Positions 1 through 8,439 of a stretch of 25,894 bases of DNA are shown here, piece by piece. Where the stretch lies: positions 1 to 25,894 of the forward strand of contig CAZBWS010000033.1 in NCBI GenBank assembly GCA_964495705.1, written 5' to 3'. The translations under genes were made by a program, and so were the position numbers. The DNA comes from CAZBWS01 sp964495705 (GTDB lineage: Bacteria > Pseudomonadota > Gammaproteobacteria > HTCC5015). The notes under the pieces are model-generated. The model did no database searches. It was given only the letters and a program-made list of their open reading frames with translations, and was not told the origin of the DNA. Position 1 is the first letter of the stretch. Every line of letters starts with the position of its first letter.

Positions 1-3000
1 ACAACCGCCTTTACCACAGCAATTGCCCAGGCTGCGGATGCGATTGATGCGAATACGGCAACAATAAGCAGTGTCTCCGTTCCCGCTAACGCAACTTACA
101 CCTCAGGACAGAATTTAGATTTCACGGTTAATACCAGTGAAAATGTAACGGTGGTGACTACGGGTGGTACACCGCAAATAACTATTACGGTTGGCTCCAC
201 TGTACGCCAAGCAGTTTATGTTTCAGGCTCTGGCAGCAACGCCTTATTATTCCGCTATACCGTACAGGCCGGGGATGCTGATACCGATGGTATTGCCATT
301 GGGGCACTATCCGCAAACGGGGGCACGCTCCGCGACGCCGCTGGCAATAATATGACGTTGACCTTAAATAGTGTCGGTTCTACGGCGGCCGTATTGGTTG
401 ATGCAGCGGGTTCAATCGTGACTAACGTATCGTCGTCCACGGCGAATGGAACCTACAAATCAGGAGACCTTATTGCGGTCACCGTGACCTTTAATGAGAA
501 TGTCACGGTCACGGGCACGCCTCAGATTACCTTAGAAACGGGCGCGACCGATCGTGCGGTGAGCTATACAAGTGGCTCAGGCACGGCGACGTTAACGTTT
601 AACTACACGGTTCAAAGCGGTGATGTGAGTGCCGATTTGGATTATGTGGCGACAAATTCCTTGGCTTTAAACAGCGGGACTATTCAAGATGGTTCTGGCA
701 ATGATGCGACTTTAACTTTGCCAACGCCTGGAGCGGCTAATTCACTGGGAGCAAATAAAGCACTAGTGATTGATGCAGTGCTGCCGACAGTGTCGAGTGT
801 TTCTTCTAGCACGGCGGATGGCAGTTACAAAGCAGGGGATGTGATTGCAGTGACGGTGACCTTTAGTGAGAATGTCACGGTCACGGGTACGCCTCAGATT
901 ACTTTGGAAACGGGTGTAACTGATCGCACGGTGAACTATACCAGTGGCTCGGGCACGTCGACGTTAACGTTTAACTATACGGTTCAAGCAGGCGATGTGA
1001 GTGCCGACCTAGATTATGTAGCGACGAACTCTTTAGTCTTGAATAGTGGAACGATTAAAGATACTGCAGGTAATGATGCGACCTTAACGTTAGCGGCACC
1101 GGGTGCGGCTAATTCACTGGGAGCGAATAAAGCCATAGTGATTGATACAGCGGCCCCCGCCTTTAGCGCGGTTAGCCCGGGGTCTTCGGGCAGTGTAACC
1201 AGCACCAACGTGGCTTATACCCTATCTGAGGCGATTGCCTCAGGCACGGTGACGTTTACAAGAACGGGGGGCACGGCTGATGCAAACTCTCCCCATGTGG
1301 TGAGCCTTGCGGGTGCGGAGTTAAATTCCGGCACACGCGCAGCGGCAGCGTTAACTAATGCACCAAGCTTAGTGAGCCAAGCGATTTATACCATTTCATT
1401 TAATGCGACTGATGCTGCAGGTAATACCGCTACAGCGGTGAGTTCAACGGCAGTGACTTTTGTTGATGCTTCAGTTGATGCGTTAAACGAAGTACAAACT
1501 GCTGCAACTAACAATGATGCCAGTGGTGTTACTGTTGCAGAGCTTAATGCTATTACGGGAGTGAGTGGCGCGATCGAAGCCAACCTATCCGCATACCAGG
1601 CGGCGATTGCTGCGGCTGCAGCAGGGGATGTGGACAATGCGGTTAAAATTCAGGCTTTAATCACATCGGTTAATGCCATTGAAGGAGTCAAAGCGGCGGC
1701 GGTGTCGGGGGATGCCTCTGGCGTGACCTTCACCGAGCTTAACAGCATCACCGGTGTGAGCAGTGCTATTGTCGCGAATGAAGCGGCTTACCAAGCAGCG
1801 ATAGCCGCCTCCGCCTCGGCGGATGTCGATACAGCGGCTAAAATTGAAGCCTTGATCGTCTCGGTCAATGTGGTCGAGGCAGTGAAAGCAGCAGCTACCG
1901 CGAATGATGCAGGCACAATCACGTTTACCCAGTTAAATACGATTTTGAACGCCAATAACGTAGCGTTGATGGGTAATGAAATCGCTTATCAAACGGCGAT
2001 TGCGGCATTGACCGCGGCGGATGTAGCAACGGCGGCGCAGATTATTGCCCTCGTGACCCAGGTGAATGCGATTGAAGTGGTTAAGGCCTATGCGGATAAC
2101 AGCACAAATCCGGCGCCCACGGAGGACGACTATTTTGATGTGGGCATAGTTGGCGTGACGAGTGGAAACTTAGCAGAAGCGAATCAAATCATAGATGGTT
2201 TAGCGTCGGCTGATGTGGATACGCCAGAGAAGATTGCCACCGCTATAGCTTCTGTATTATTGGACACGGATGAAGATTCGGTGGGCGATGAAATTGATGC
2301 AGACGATGATAACGATGGCATACAGGATAGCTTTGAAGCGGTTGCTTCAGTCAAGTCGACAGGGAGTCTTGCGTTACAGGGGAAGGCTCAAGTAGCCGCG
2401 ACCACAGAGGTAGATACCGATGGTGATGGCATTCCCGATACGAAGGATGCAGATAGTGACAACGATGGTATACCTGATGCTATTGAATATTTGGGCGTGA
2501 GCGCAGCGGATGTTGATGGTAACGGTAAGGCGGATGCCTTTGTGGATGCCAATGGCGATGGTCTGTCGGATGTAGCCTCTGGTCAAGTGCCAGTGGATAC
2601 GGATGGCGATGGCCTGCCTGATTATCGTGACACAGACAGTGACGGGGATGGTAAGAGCGACCTACTTGAGACGGCAGGCTCTGTGTTGGCAGCGCTATTA
2701 GACGCCGATGGCGATGGTGTGATTGATAACACCACCGATGCGGATAAAGACGGCCAGCCAGATGTGGTTGACCCAGAGAACACGAAGGCGGCTGCGGGCA
2801 ATAAGCTAACGCCGTTGGATACAGATGGCGATGGCATCTCTGATCACCTAGACACAGATAGTGACAATGACGGCACGCCGGATGCAACGGATCAGCGCAC
2901 CAGTACTAGCCCCGACGCCCCTTCGTCGGGCTCGGGTGTTTCCGCCAACGGGGTGTGGGTATTATTTGGTCTACTGGGGCTTAGCCTACTGCGTATACGC

Positions 3001-3507
3001 CGTAGGGCGGTGTTACTGCTAGGTTTGTTGTTAAGTGGGATCGCTGGGGCGGCTGACTTTCCGATTGAGTTAGAAATTGGTCTGGGTCAAAGCCACTTTG
3101 ATCCAGCGCTGGAAGCGCCGTTTAGCAGCACGGATGATGTAGACCCTAGCTATGCCCTGGGTTTGGGTTATCGCTTACACGACAACTGGTTGGCACAGCT
3201 GCGTTATACGGAGTTGGGCCGCGTTGAAATTGGTGCCGCACATATCGATTACGAAGCGATTTCCCTAAATATACAAGGGGAGCTGAGGCTGTCAGAGAAT
3301 GGCAATGTTAGATTGTTTGGCTTGCTGGGTGTTGCGAACTTAAATCAAAAAGCGGAGGGTTTAAGTATAGAGGAAGAGAACACCACTGAAGCCCATATAG
3401 CGGGAGGCATCAAGATTTACTCAGAAGAAATGCACTGGGGCTTTGAGGTAGGCAGCTATAATGAAGATATAGGTCAGTGGTTGTTTGTCGGGGGAGTGAG
3501 TTTTTAG
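1..3507 (+). CDS. Large secreted Ig/TSP3-repeat adhesin-like protein fused to an outer-membrane barrel, 5' partial
   Basis: The frame is open from base 1, so the true start lies upstream of the window; the ATG at 151 is internal. Visible order: Ig-like beta repeats (about 60-1470, with SGSG..L.F.YTVQAGD signatures), alanine-rich helical repeats of about 70 residues (1474-2100), and thrombospondin type-3 calcium-binding repeats (about 2260-2890, with many DTDGDGIPD/DSDNDG loops). A Ser/Gly linker, a hydrophobic stretch and an Arg cluster (2914-3006) follow, resembling a C-terminal sorting signal. In the same frame comes a signal-peptide-like segment ending in AGA-A and about 155 residues of alternating beta strands ending in Phe, typical of an 8-stranded outer-membrane barrel. 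The family-level reading (surface adhesin) rests on the repeats; the ligand is unknown. A GTG at 3010 could start the barrel as a separate protein, but only a poorly spaced SD precedes it. Confidence 0.8.
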   Translation, partial: TTAFTTAIAQAADAIDANTATISSVSVPANATYTSGQNLDFTVNTSENVTVVTTGGTPQITITVGSTVRQAVYVSGSGSNALLFRYTVQAGDADTDGIAIGALSANGGTLRDAAGNNMTLTLNSVGSTAAVLVDAAGSIVTNVSSSTANGTYKSGDLIAVTVTFNENVTVTGTPQITLETGATDRAVSYTSGSGTATLTFNYTVQSGDVSADLDYVATNSLALNSGTIQDGSGNDATLTLPTPGAANSLGANKALVIDAVLPTVSSVSSSTADGSYKAGDVIAVTVTFSENVTVTGTPQITLETGVTDRTVNYTSGSGTSTLTFNYTVQAGDVSADLDYVATNSLVLNSGTIKDTAGNDATLTLAAPGAANSLGANKAIVIDTAAPAFSAVSPGSSGSVTSTNVAYTLSEAIASGTVTFTRTGGTADANSPHVVSLAGAELNSGTRAAAALTNAPSLVSQAIYTISFNATDAAGNTATAVSSTAVTFVDASVDALNEVQTAATNNDASGVTVAELNAITGVSGAIEANLSAYQAAIAAAAAGDVDNAVKIQALITSVNAIEGVKAAAVSGDASGVTFTELNSITGVSSAIVANEAAYQAAIAASASADVDTAAKIEALIVSVNVVEAVKAAATANDAGTITFTQLNTILNANNVALMGNEIAYQTAIAALTAADVATAAQIIALVTQVNAIEVVKAYADNSTNPAPTEDDYFDVGIVGVTSGNLAEANQIIDGLASADVDTPEKIATAIASVLLDTDEDSVGDEIDADDDNDGIQDSFEAVASVKSTGSLALQGKAQVAATTEVDTDGDGIPDTKDADSDNDGIPDAIEYLGVSAADVDGNGKADAFVDANGDGLSDVASGQVPVDTDGDGLPDYRDTDSDGDGKSDLLETAGSVLAALLDADGDGVIDNTTDADKDGQPDVVDPENTKAAAGNKLTPLDTDGDGISDHLDTDSDNDGTPDATDQRTSTSPDAPSSGSGVSANGVWVLFGLLGLSLLRIRRRAVLLLGLLLSGIAGAADFPIELEIGLGQSHFDPALEAPFSSTDDVDPSYALGLGYRLHDNWLAQLRYTELGRVEIGAAHIDYEAISLNIQGELRLSENGNVRLFGLLGVANLNQKAEGLSIEEENTTEAHIAGGIKIYSEEMHWGFEVGSYNEDIGQWLFVGGVSF
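418..1161 (+). repeat. Two tandem 372-bp Ig-like direct repeats
   Basis: Two in-frame units of 124 codons start at 418 and 790 and are highly similar at DNA level. For example, the block GAGAATGTCACGGTCACGGG recurs 372 bp apart. Both encode an Ig-like domain with ENVTVTGTPQITLETG and end in NSLGANKA. A more diverged unit precedes them (about 60-417) and a shorter, different one follows (about 1150-1470). The near identity of the two units suggests recent duplication or gene conversion. Confidence 0.8.
1474..2100 (+). repeat. Three alanine-rich ~70-residue helical repeats
   Basis: Three consecutive units in the adhesin share the pattern V.A...A...ND(A)...T...LN.I......AI..N..AYQ.AIAA....DV..A.KI.ALI..VN. 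Composition and periodicity suggest alpha-helical bundles, unlike the flanking beta-rich Ig and aspartate-rich TSP3 parts, so they may act as a stalk spacer. I do not recognise a named domain. Confidence 0.65.
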
Positions 3508-3519
3508 CGTTGTATAAGT

Positions 3520-3561
3520 CAAGTACAAAAAAGGGCGCAGATGCGCCCTTTTTTGTACTTG
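3520..3561. terminator. Bidirectional intrinsic terminator, 20-bp perfect stem
   Basis: Bases 3520-3539 and 3542-3561 are exact reverse complements with only GA between them. The core is GGGCGCA/TGCGCCC, flanked by A6 on the left and T6 on the right, so both strands read as a GC stem followed by a U tract. It lies between the convergent adhesin gene and the flavoprotein gene and should end both transcripts. Confidence 0.9.
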
Positions 3562-3589
3562 AATGCGGATCAACTTTTATCCGTATAAC

Positions 3590-5725
3590 CTAGCTTCTAC
3601 GCCATGCATGAAATTTCTCTAGCTTGCTTAAGGTGCTTGGTTTGGTCATGGAGCGTTTCCATTCCCCAGCAGCATACTTATTCGCCTCAGCAAGTGTGGG
3701 GTAGATATGGATAGTGCCAAGGATCTTGTTCAACCCTAGGCCGTGTTTCATGGCCAATACATACTCGGCAATCAAGTCACCTGCGTGTTCGCCCATGATG
3801 GTAACCCCCAGAATTTTGTCTTTACCCGGCTTGGTGAGTACTTTTACAAAGCCGTGGGCTTCTTCGTCGGCGATAGCGCGGTCTAGGTCGTCGATTCCAT
3901 AGGTGGTTACGTCATAATCGATACCTTGTTCTTTGGCTTCTAGCTCATTTAGTCCACAGCGTGCAACTTCAGGTTCGGTGAAGGTTGCCCAAGGAATGAC
4001 GGAGTAGTCGACTTTAAATTTCTTGGCAAAACCAAATAGGGCGTTCACCGAGGTATACCATGCCATATGTGCAGCGGTGTGGGTGAATTGATAAGGACCT
4101 GCGACATCACCTGCTGCATAGATATTAGGGAAGTTTGTTTGTAGGTATTCGTTGACTTCTACTGTGCGGCGCGGTGTGGTGTTGATACCTAGTTCTTCCA
4201 AACCAAAGCCTTGAATACGTGCAGCGCGGCCTACAGCGACTAATACGGCATCAAACTCGATACGTACGTCTTTACCTTCATGCTCACAGATTAAAACGCG
4301 CTGATCGCCTTCCATTAGAAATTGCTTGGCTTTGTGCTCGGTGAGTACCTTGACGCCTTCGCCTTCGAACTTCGCTTTCACTGCGCTGGAGACTTCTTCG
4401 TCTTCGCGAATCATAATGCGGTCTAACATCTCAACTTGAGTGACTTCTGCGCCTAGGCGCGCAAAACTTTGTGTGAGCTCACAGCCAATAGGCCCACCAC
4501 CGAGTACAACCATACGTTTGGGCAGCTCTCGCAAGCCCCAGATAGTGTCTGAAGTGTAATAGCCGGTATCGTCTAAGCCTGGAATAGGCGGTACGAAGGG
4601 CGCGGCACCAGAGGCGATAATGATGTTCATGGTGGTGATGACACGACCATTCACTTCCACCTCCCAGGGCGAGATGATCTTGGCATCACCAGCAATGCAC
4701 TCAACTCCGAGGTCTTCATAACGCTCCATAGAGTCGTGTGGCTCAATTGCATCAACTACGCGAGTTACACGGTCCATTACATCAGCGAAGTTGTAGTCAA
4801 CATCGACTTTTTTAAAGCCAAATTCTTCACCTCTACGGTTGTGTTCTAGGAATTTAGCTGAGCGAATTAATGCCTTAGAGGGTACGCAGCCATAGTTTAG
4901 GCAATCGCCCCCCATTTTGTGTTTTTCAATTAATACCACTTTGGCTTTAACTGCAGAGGCGATATAGGCGTTCACCAAACCCGCGGCGCCGCCACCGATG
5001 ACCACCATATTAGCGTCGAAAGATTGGGGTTTTTTATAGCCTTTATATACTTCTTTCATTTTGATGAACTCCACTATTTTCTTGGCGATGATCGGGAATA
5101 TTCCGAGTAGTACGAAAGAGCCTAGCAGAGCAGGAGATAAAATACCGCTTAAGGAGTCGATCTTTGCAAGCTGAGTACCTGCGTTCACAAATACAATAGT
5201 ACCAGCTAGCATGCCAACTTGGCTTACTAAGTAGTAGGTGATGGTTTTGATGGGCGTTAGCCCCATGACTAAATTGATCATGAAGAATGGAAACGCAGGG
5301 ACTAGGCGTAAGGTGAACAGGTAGAATGCCCCTTCTTTTTCTACGCCGTCGTTAATGGCTTTAAGTTTGTCACCGAATTTACCTTGCACCCAGTCTCTCA
5401 GTAAAAAGCGCGATGCTAAGAAGGCTAAGGTAGCGCCGATAGAGGAGGCAAATGAAACAATGATTGTACCGCTGACGACTCCGAAGATAGCGCCCGCTAA
5501 TAATGTCATTAATGCGGCGCCGGGTAGTGATAGTGCAGTGACAGCAACATAGGCTACGAAAAATATAACAATAGTGAGTACTACATTTTCTAAGTAGTAG
5601 CTGTTTAGTGCTGCTTGCTGACTTTTTAAATATTCTAGATTGAGGTATTGACCTAGATCAAAATAAAAGAAGCTGCTTAGTAGTGCGGCAACGACGGCGA
5701 GTAGGAGTATTTTGCTTTTGTTCAT
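3590..5725 (-). CDS. VTT (TVP38/TMEM64) membrane domain fused to FAD/NAD(P) disulfide oxidoreductase
   Basis: The 711-residue protein has two parts. Residues 1-225 are hydrophobic and carry the VTT/SNARE-associated family signature LRLVPAFPFFMINLVMGLT at about 139-157; eukaryotic relatives scramble lipids and DedA-type bacterial relatives move undecaprenyl phosphate. From about 239 there is a class I flavoprotein: FAD motif VVIGGGAAGL (241-250), redox pair GGDCLNYGCVPSK (C275/C280), a second dinucleotide motif VVLGGGPIGCELTQ, YAAGDVAGPYQFTHTA, and a C-terminal HIYPTLAEA that matches the His-Glu region of lipoamide dehydrogenase/mercuric reductase. There is no N-terminal metal-binding domain. 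This fusion is a known architecture; its substrate is not established. It follows the GT-C gene by 18 bases, so the two are probably co-transcribed. Confidence 0.88.
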   Translation of the reverse strand: MNKSKILLLAVVAALLSSFFYFDLGQYLNLEYLKSQQAALNSYYLENVVLTIVIFFVAYVAVTALSLPGAALMTLLAGAIFGVVSGTIIVSFASSIGATLAFLASRFLLRDWVQGKFGDKLKAINDGVEKEGAFYLFTLRLVPAFPFFMINLVMGLTPIKTITYYLVSQVGMLAGTIVFVNAGTQLAKIDSLSGILSPALLGSFVLLGIFPIIAKKIVEFIKMKEVYKGYKKPQSFDANMVVIGGGAAGLVNAYIASAVKAKVVLIEKHKMGGDCLNYGCVPSKALIRSAKFLEHNRRGEEFGFKKVDVDYNFADVMDRVTRVVDAIEPHDSMERYEDLGVECIAGDAKIISPWEVEVNGRVITTMNIIIASGAAPFVPPIPGLDDTGYYTSDTIWGLRELPKRMVVLGGGPIGCELTQSFARLGAEVTQVEMLDRIMIREDEEVSSAVKAKFEGEGVKVLTEHKAKQFLMEGDQRVLICEHEGKDVRIEFDAVLVAVGRAARIQGFGLEELGINTTPRRTVEVNEYLQTNFPNIYAAGDVAGPYQFTHTAAHMAWYTSVNALFGFAKKFKVDYSVIPWATFTEPEVARCGLNELEAKEQGIDYDVTTYGIDDLDRAIADEEAHGFVKVLTKPGKDKILGVTIMGEHAGDLIAEYVLAMKHGLGLNKILGTIHIYPTLAEANKYAAGEWKRSMTKPSTLSKLEKFHAWRRS

Positions 5726-5743
5726 AGTTTAGTTATCTATTAT

Positions 5744-7063
5744 TTATAGTGATGAATTGGTTTCTAAGAGTTTAAGTTTAGTATTTAGTTCCCAAGGATT
5801 GTAACAGTCCCACAACATGAGCAGGACAATGCCACTAAATTGTAGCCAGACTACCCAACTGAGTTGTTGATAGGGGTGGTAGTCTTCAAGCTCTAAGTAT
5901 AGGCCATTCCAATAAGCTAAGCTTAATAAGGCGCAGCTACCCCAAGCCCAGCGGCTGGGGTAGATAACGGCAAAAGGCAGTAACCATAGCCAATACCAGA
6001 CGTTGAGTACGGGGGAGATAAATAAAAAGGCGGCGATGACAATGTCCATGCGGGGTAGTTGCCGGGAGCTTTGTTGATATTTATATAGATAGATAAAATA
6101 CCCAAAGCTAAATAAGGCCAATAAGATGAGTTTACTAGTTTGGCTGCTTAGGGCTGAGTGAAGTAAGGAATAAAGAGAAGCATTGTATTGCCAGTCTTGG
6201 GCAAATGCGGATAGGCCTAAAACGTCGCTGCTGCCATGAATGATAAAGGGTAAATAGATGGCGATAAGCACGCCAAAAAAACTGAGCCAGTGTTTAGGCT
6301 GGCTATTAAAAACAAAAAAAGGCAGTAACAACAGGGCGAAAATTTTACTGGCTAAGGCAAGTGCCAACAGAGTGGCTGCAGCGAAGAGTTGCTTCTTATA
6401 TAGGAATAGGGCGGCGGCAAACAATAATAATGCGCCAAGGCCGTCTGGGTGTGCGGTGAAGGCAATTTCTTTCAGCACTAATGGGTTCCATGCATATAGC
6501 ATGGCGGCTTGAGGCTGAGCATGGCGCAATAATAATGCGATTAGGCCTAAGTTAAACATGCTAAATAGAATTTGCAGGCCATTGACATCACCTGGAAAGA
6601 GTAAGTGATTAAGTAAAAATACGTACTGCAATACCGGGGCATAGATGGTGGGGATATCTGGGTAGTTAATTTGATCAAGAATTTGCTGAAAATGTGGACT
6701 GATATTGTTGTCAGTGAAACTGTCAGCGGGAGCAGAGCCGTAGGGACTGCCCGTTTCGTAAAAGCGCATGCCATCCCATAGGTAACGGAAATAGTCATCC
6801 TCCATAAACGGCTGTCCGAGACAGGCAATAAGGTGCAAAAAAATTGCAACGATCATTACAGTCTTAGCACTTAAGCGGGATTTTTTTCTTGTGCAGCGTT
6901 GATAGGTGAATAACAGTAACGCTATGCCAATGAAGCTTGTAATACTCCATAGATGGGGGCTTAAGCGGTAAGGCTCTAAGCTCAAGTAGGCAATATAGGC
7001 CGTGCCCGCGAGCAATGCGAAAGCGGTATATAGGTTTAGGCTGAGGCGTTGATATATAGGCAT
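5744..7063 (-). CDS. Polytopic membrane glycosyltransferase, GT-C type (GT87/mannosyltransferase-like)
   Basis: The 439-residue protein has about ten hydrophobic segments. An early loop after the second or third segment carries an acidic motif EDDYFRYLWDG, followed by Y.TGSPYG, PTIYAPVLQ, AWNPLVLKE and a loop HPDGL. This pattern matches GT-C fold transferases that use polyprenyl-phosphate sugars on the outer face of the inner membrane. The acceptor and the sugar cannot be read from the sequence. It is the first gene of a minus-strand pair with the VTT-flavoprotein and lies divergent from a cluster containing a GT2 enzyme that could supply its donor. The start has no clear Shine-Dalgarno; it was chosen because the N-terminus reads directly into the first membrane segment. 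Confidence 0.65.
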   Translation of the reverse strand: MPIYQRLSLNLYTAFALLAGTAYIAYLSLEPYRLSPHLWSITSFIGIALLLFTYQRCTRKKSRLSAKTVMIVAIFLHLIACLGQPFMEDDYFRYLWDGMRFYETGSPYGSAPADSFTDNNISPHFQQILDQINYPDIPTIYAPVLQYVFLLNHLLFPGDVNGLQILFSMFNLGLIALLLRHAQPQAAMLYAWNPLVLKEIAFTAHPDGLGALLLFAAALFLYKKQLFAAATLLALALASKIFALLLLPFFVFNSQPKHWLSFFGVLIAIYLPFIIHGSSDVLGLSAFAQDWQYNASLYSLLHSALSSQTSKLILLALFSFGYFIYLYKYQQSSRQLPRMDIVIAAFLFISPVLNVWYWLWLLPFAVIYPSRWAWGSCALLSLAYWNGLYLELEDYHPYQQLSWVVWLQFSGIVLLMLWDCYNPWELNTKLKLLETNSSL

Positions 7064-7270
7064 ATAGAGACACGATTAATATGCACTTATGGTAGCGCTT
7101 TGCTGGGGGGAGTAAAGTGCTGTTTTGTTCAGTTGTGAGCTTGCTGGTGCTAAATAGGCAAAGTCTATGATAACAATAAAAAATTAAATGCCTCCTTTTT
7201 ATTGGTTATTGAAACTAAACAGTACAAGTTAAGTCATAAAAATTAATAAAACTCAGCACGGAAAATAACA
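7064..7270. other. Divergent intergenic region, no confident promoter
   Basis: This 207-base AT-rich gap separates the minus-strand GT-C gene from the plus-strand five-gene run and must hold promoters for both. TTGAAA at 7209-7214 and CATAA-like bases near 7235 are the best box candidates for the plus strand, but the spacing (19-20) is poor, so no promoter is called. Confidence 0.4.
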
Positions 7271-7588
7271 ATGCAAAAAACAGTTAGAGGAAAGGCCGTT
7301 CTTTTATTACTTGGCCTGTTAGTGGCAAGTAGCACTGCTATTGCATCTGGTTCATTTAGAGCTAATGCAGCATCGGGGGCCAAAAATGGCGATTATTTAC
7401 TCGGCAAGCGTGTTTTATATAAAAAATTACTCTGTTCACGCTGCCCTTTTGAGCGCAAGACACTTAAAAGTCGCAAAAAATCAGAGATCATGATGCTGCA
7501 ACTTGAGACAGGTGATCAATATGCAGGCCTTATTACTGCCAAAGAAAAAAGTGCTGTTAAGCAGTACATGAAACTGCGCTTTCGCTAA
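7271..7588 (+). CDS. Small exported protein with CxxCP motif, unknown function
   Basis: The 105-residue protein has a basic N-terminus and a hydrophobic core ending in SSTAIA-SG, a good Sec signal peptide. The mature part has GKRVLYKKLLCSRCPF with a CxxC pair, then a Lys/Arg-rich stretch and a C-terminus TAKEKSAVKQYMKLRFR. The CxxC is followed by Pro, not His, so it is not a classical haem c site; a metal- or redox-active role is possible but unproven. It lies 9 bases upstream of the next gene, so the two are probably co-translated. I do not recognise the family. Confidence 0.7.
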   Translation: MQKTVRGKAVLLLLGLLVASSTAIASGSFRANAASGAKNGDYLLGKRVLYKKLLCSRCPFERKTLKSRKKSEIMMLQLETGDQYAGLITAKEKSAVKQYMKLRFR

Positions 7589-7597
7589 GGGGATAAG

Positions 7598-8431
7598 ATG
7601 ACTAATAAATATATAGTGGCTACATTGCTGGCCAGCATTTCAAGTACTTCATTGGCTGATGGTAACCCTTGGTTACCTGTACCAGGGGCGATTGATTTAA
7701 CTTTTTCTGTCAACCAACAAAAATCTGATCATTTATATGAAGGCGAAAAAAGGCTGCCTTTAGAAGAGTTAACTGTGGATAGTTATACCTTAGAGGCTCA
7801 GTATGGAATTTCAGAAAATCTATCTGCAGCTATACGCTCGGGCTATTCCCGCAGTGATAGCGAAGATCCTCTACTTAACCTTGATGAAGAAAGCGGTATT
7901 CAAGACACTGTCATATCCCTCACTTGGCGCCTTGTTGATGAATTTATTGAAGAGCCCGGTTTACCTAGCGTTGCGCTTAAATTTGCTGGCACAATTGCAG
8001 GGGATTACGACGCAGGACGTATAACGGCGATTGGCGATGGTGCTGATGGCATTGAAGCTTCAGTTATAGTCGGTAAGTTTTTGACGGACTCTTTTGCAGT
8101 CTCGGCTGACTTCGGCTATCGCCACCGCGATACAGGGGTGGCCGATGAGCGCTTTGGATCATTGTCGGCTTATTATCTATTGGGCAACCAATGGTCTTTT
8201 AATTTAGGTTACCAAGTTGTGGACTCTGTATCGGGGAATGATATTGAGGATGCTCAGTTTACGCCGACACGCTTTAACGTTACTGAAAAAGACTATAGCT
8301 TGCTTGCAGTGGGGGCGAATTACCGCGTCAATGAGAAATTTGGTATAGGCCTTGCGTTTGGTGACGTTGTAGATGGAAGAAACGCGACCGATAGTGATGT
8401 TGTTTCAATTAGCTTCGACCTCTCAATATAG
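7598..8431 (+). CDS. Outer-membrane beta-barrel protein
   Basis: The 277-residue protein has a signal peptide ending ISSTSLA-DG. After it come repeated amphipathic strands (TVDSYTLEAQYGISENLSAAIRSGY, SFAVSADFGYRHRD, WSFNLGYQVVD, YSLLAVGANYRVNEKFGIGLAFGD) and a C-terminal strand VVSISFDLSI. Length and strand count suggest a barrel of about 10-12 strands. It has the look of small outer-membrane transporter or porin-like proteins, but the substrate cannot be told. The start is supported by AAGGGGAT just upstream. It is second in the plus-strand run. Confidence 0.75.
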   Translation: MTNKYIVATLLASISSTSLADGNPWLPVPGAIDLTFSVNQQKSDHLYEGEKRLPLEELTVDSYTLEAQYGISENLSAAIRSGYSRSDSEDPLLNLDEESGIQDTVISLTWRLVDEFIEEPGLPSVALKFAGTIAGDYDAGRITAIGDGADGIEASVIVGKFLTDSFAVSADFGYRHRDTGVADERFGSLSAYYLLGNQWSFNLGYQVVDSVSGNDIEDAQFTPTRFNVTEKDYSLLAVGANYRVNEKFGIGLAFGDVVDGRNATDSDVVSISFDLSI

Positions 8432-8439
8432 GTCGTAAC

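Noticed and set aside
2480..2887. Minus-strand His-rich 135-codon frame
   Set aside because: The His/Pro/Tyr-rich text is the reverse of GATGGCGATGG-type TSP3 codons; it is a shadow of the adhesin.
2260..2890. Short repeated DNA in the TSP3 part as a CRISPR-like array
   Set aside because: The repeats are in-frame DxDGDG codons with no constant repeat length or unique spacers.
3590..5725. Mercury-resistance reductase (MerA) and mer operon
   Set aside because: There is no N-terminal metal-binding domain, no C-terminal Cys pair and no mer genes nearby; the VTT fusion is a different family.
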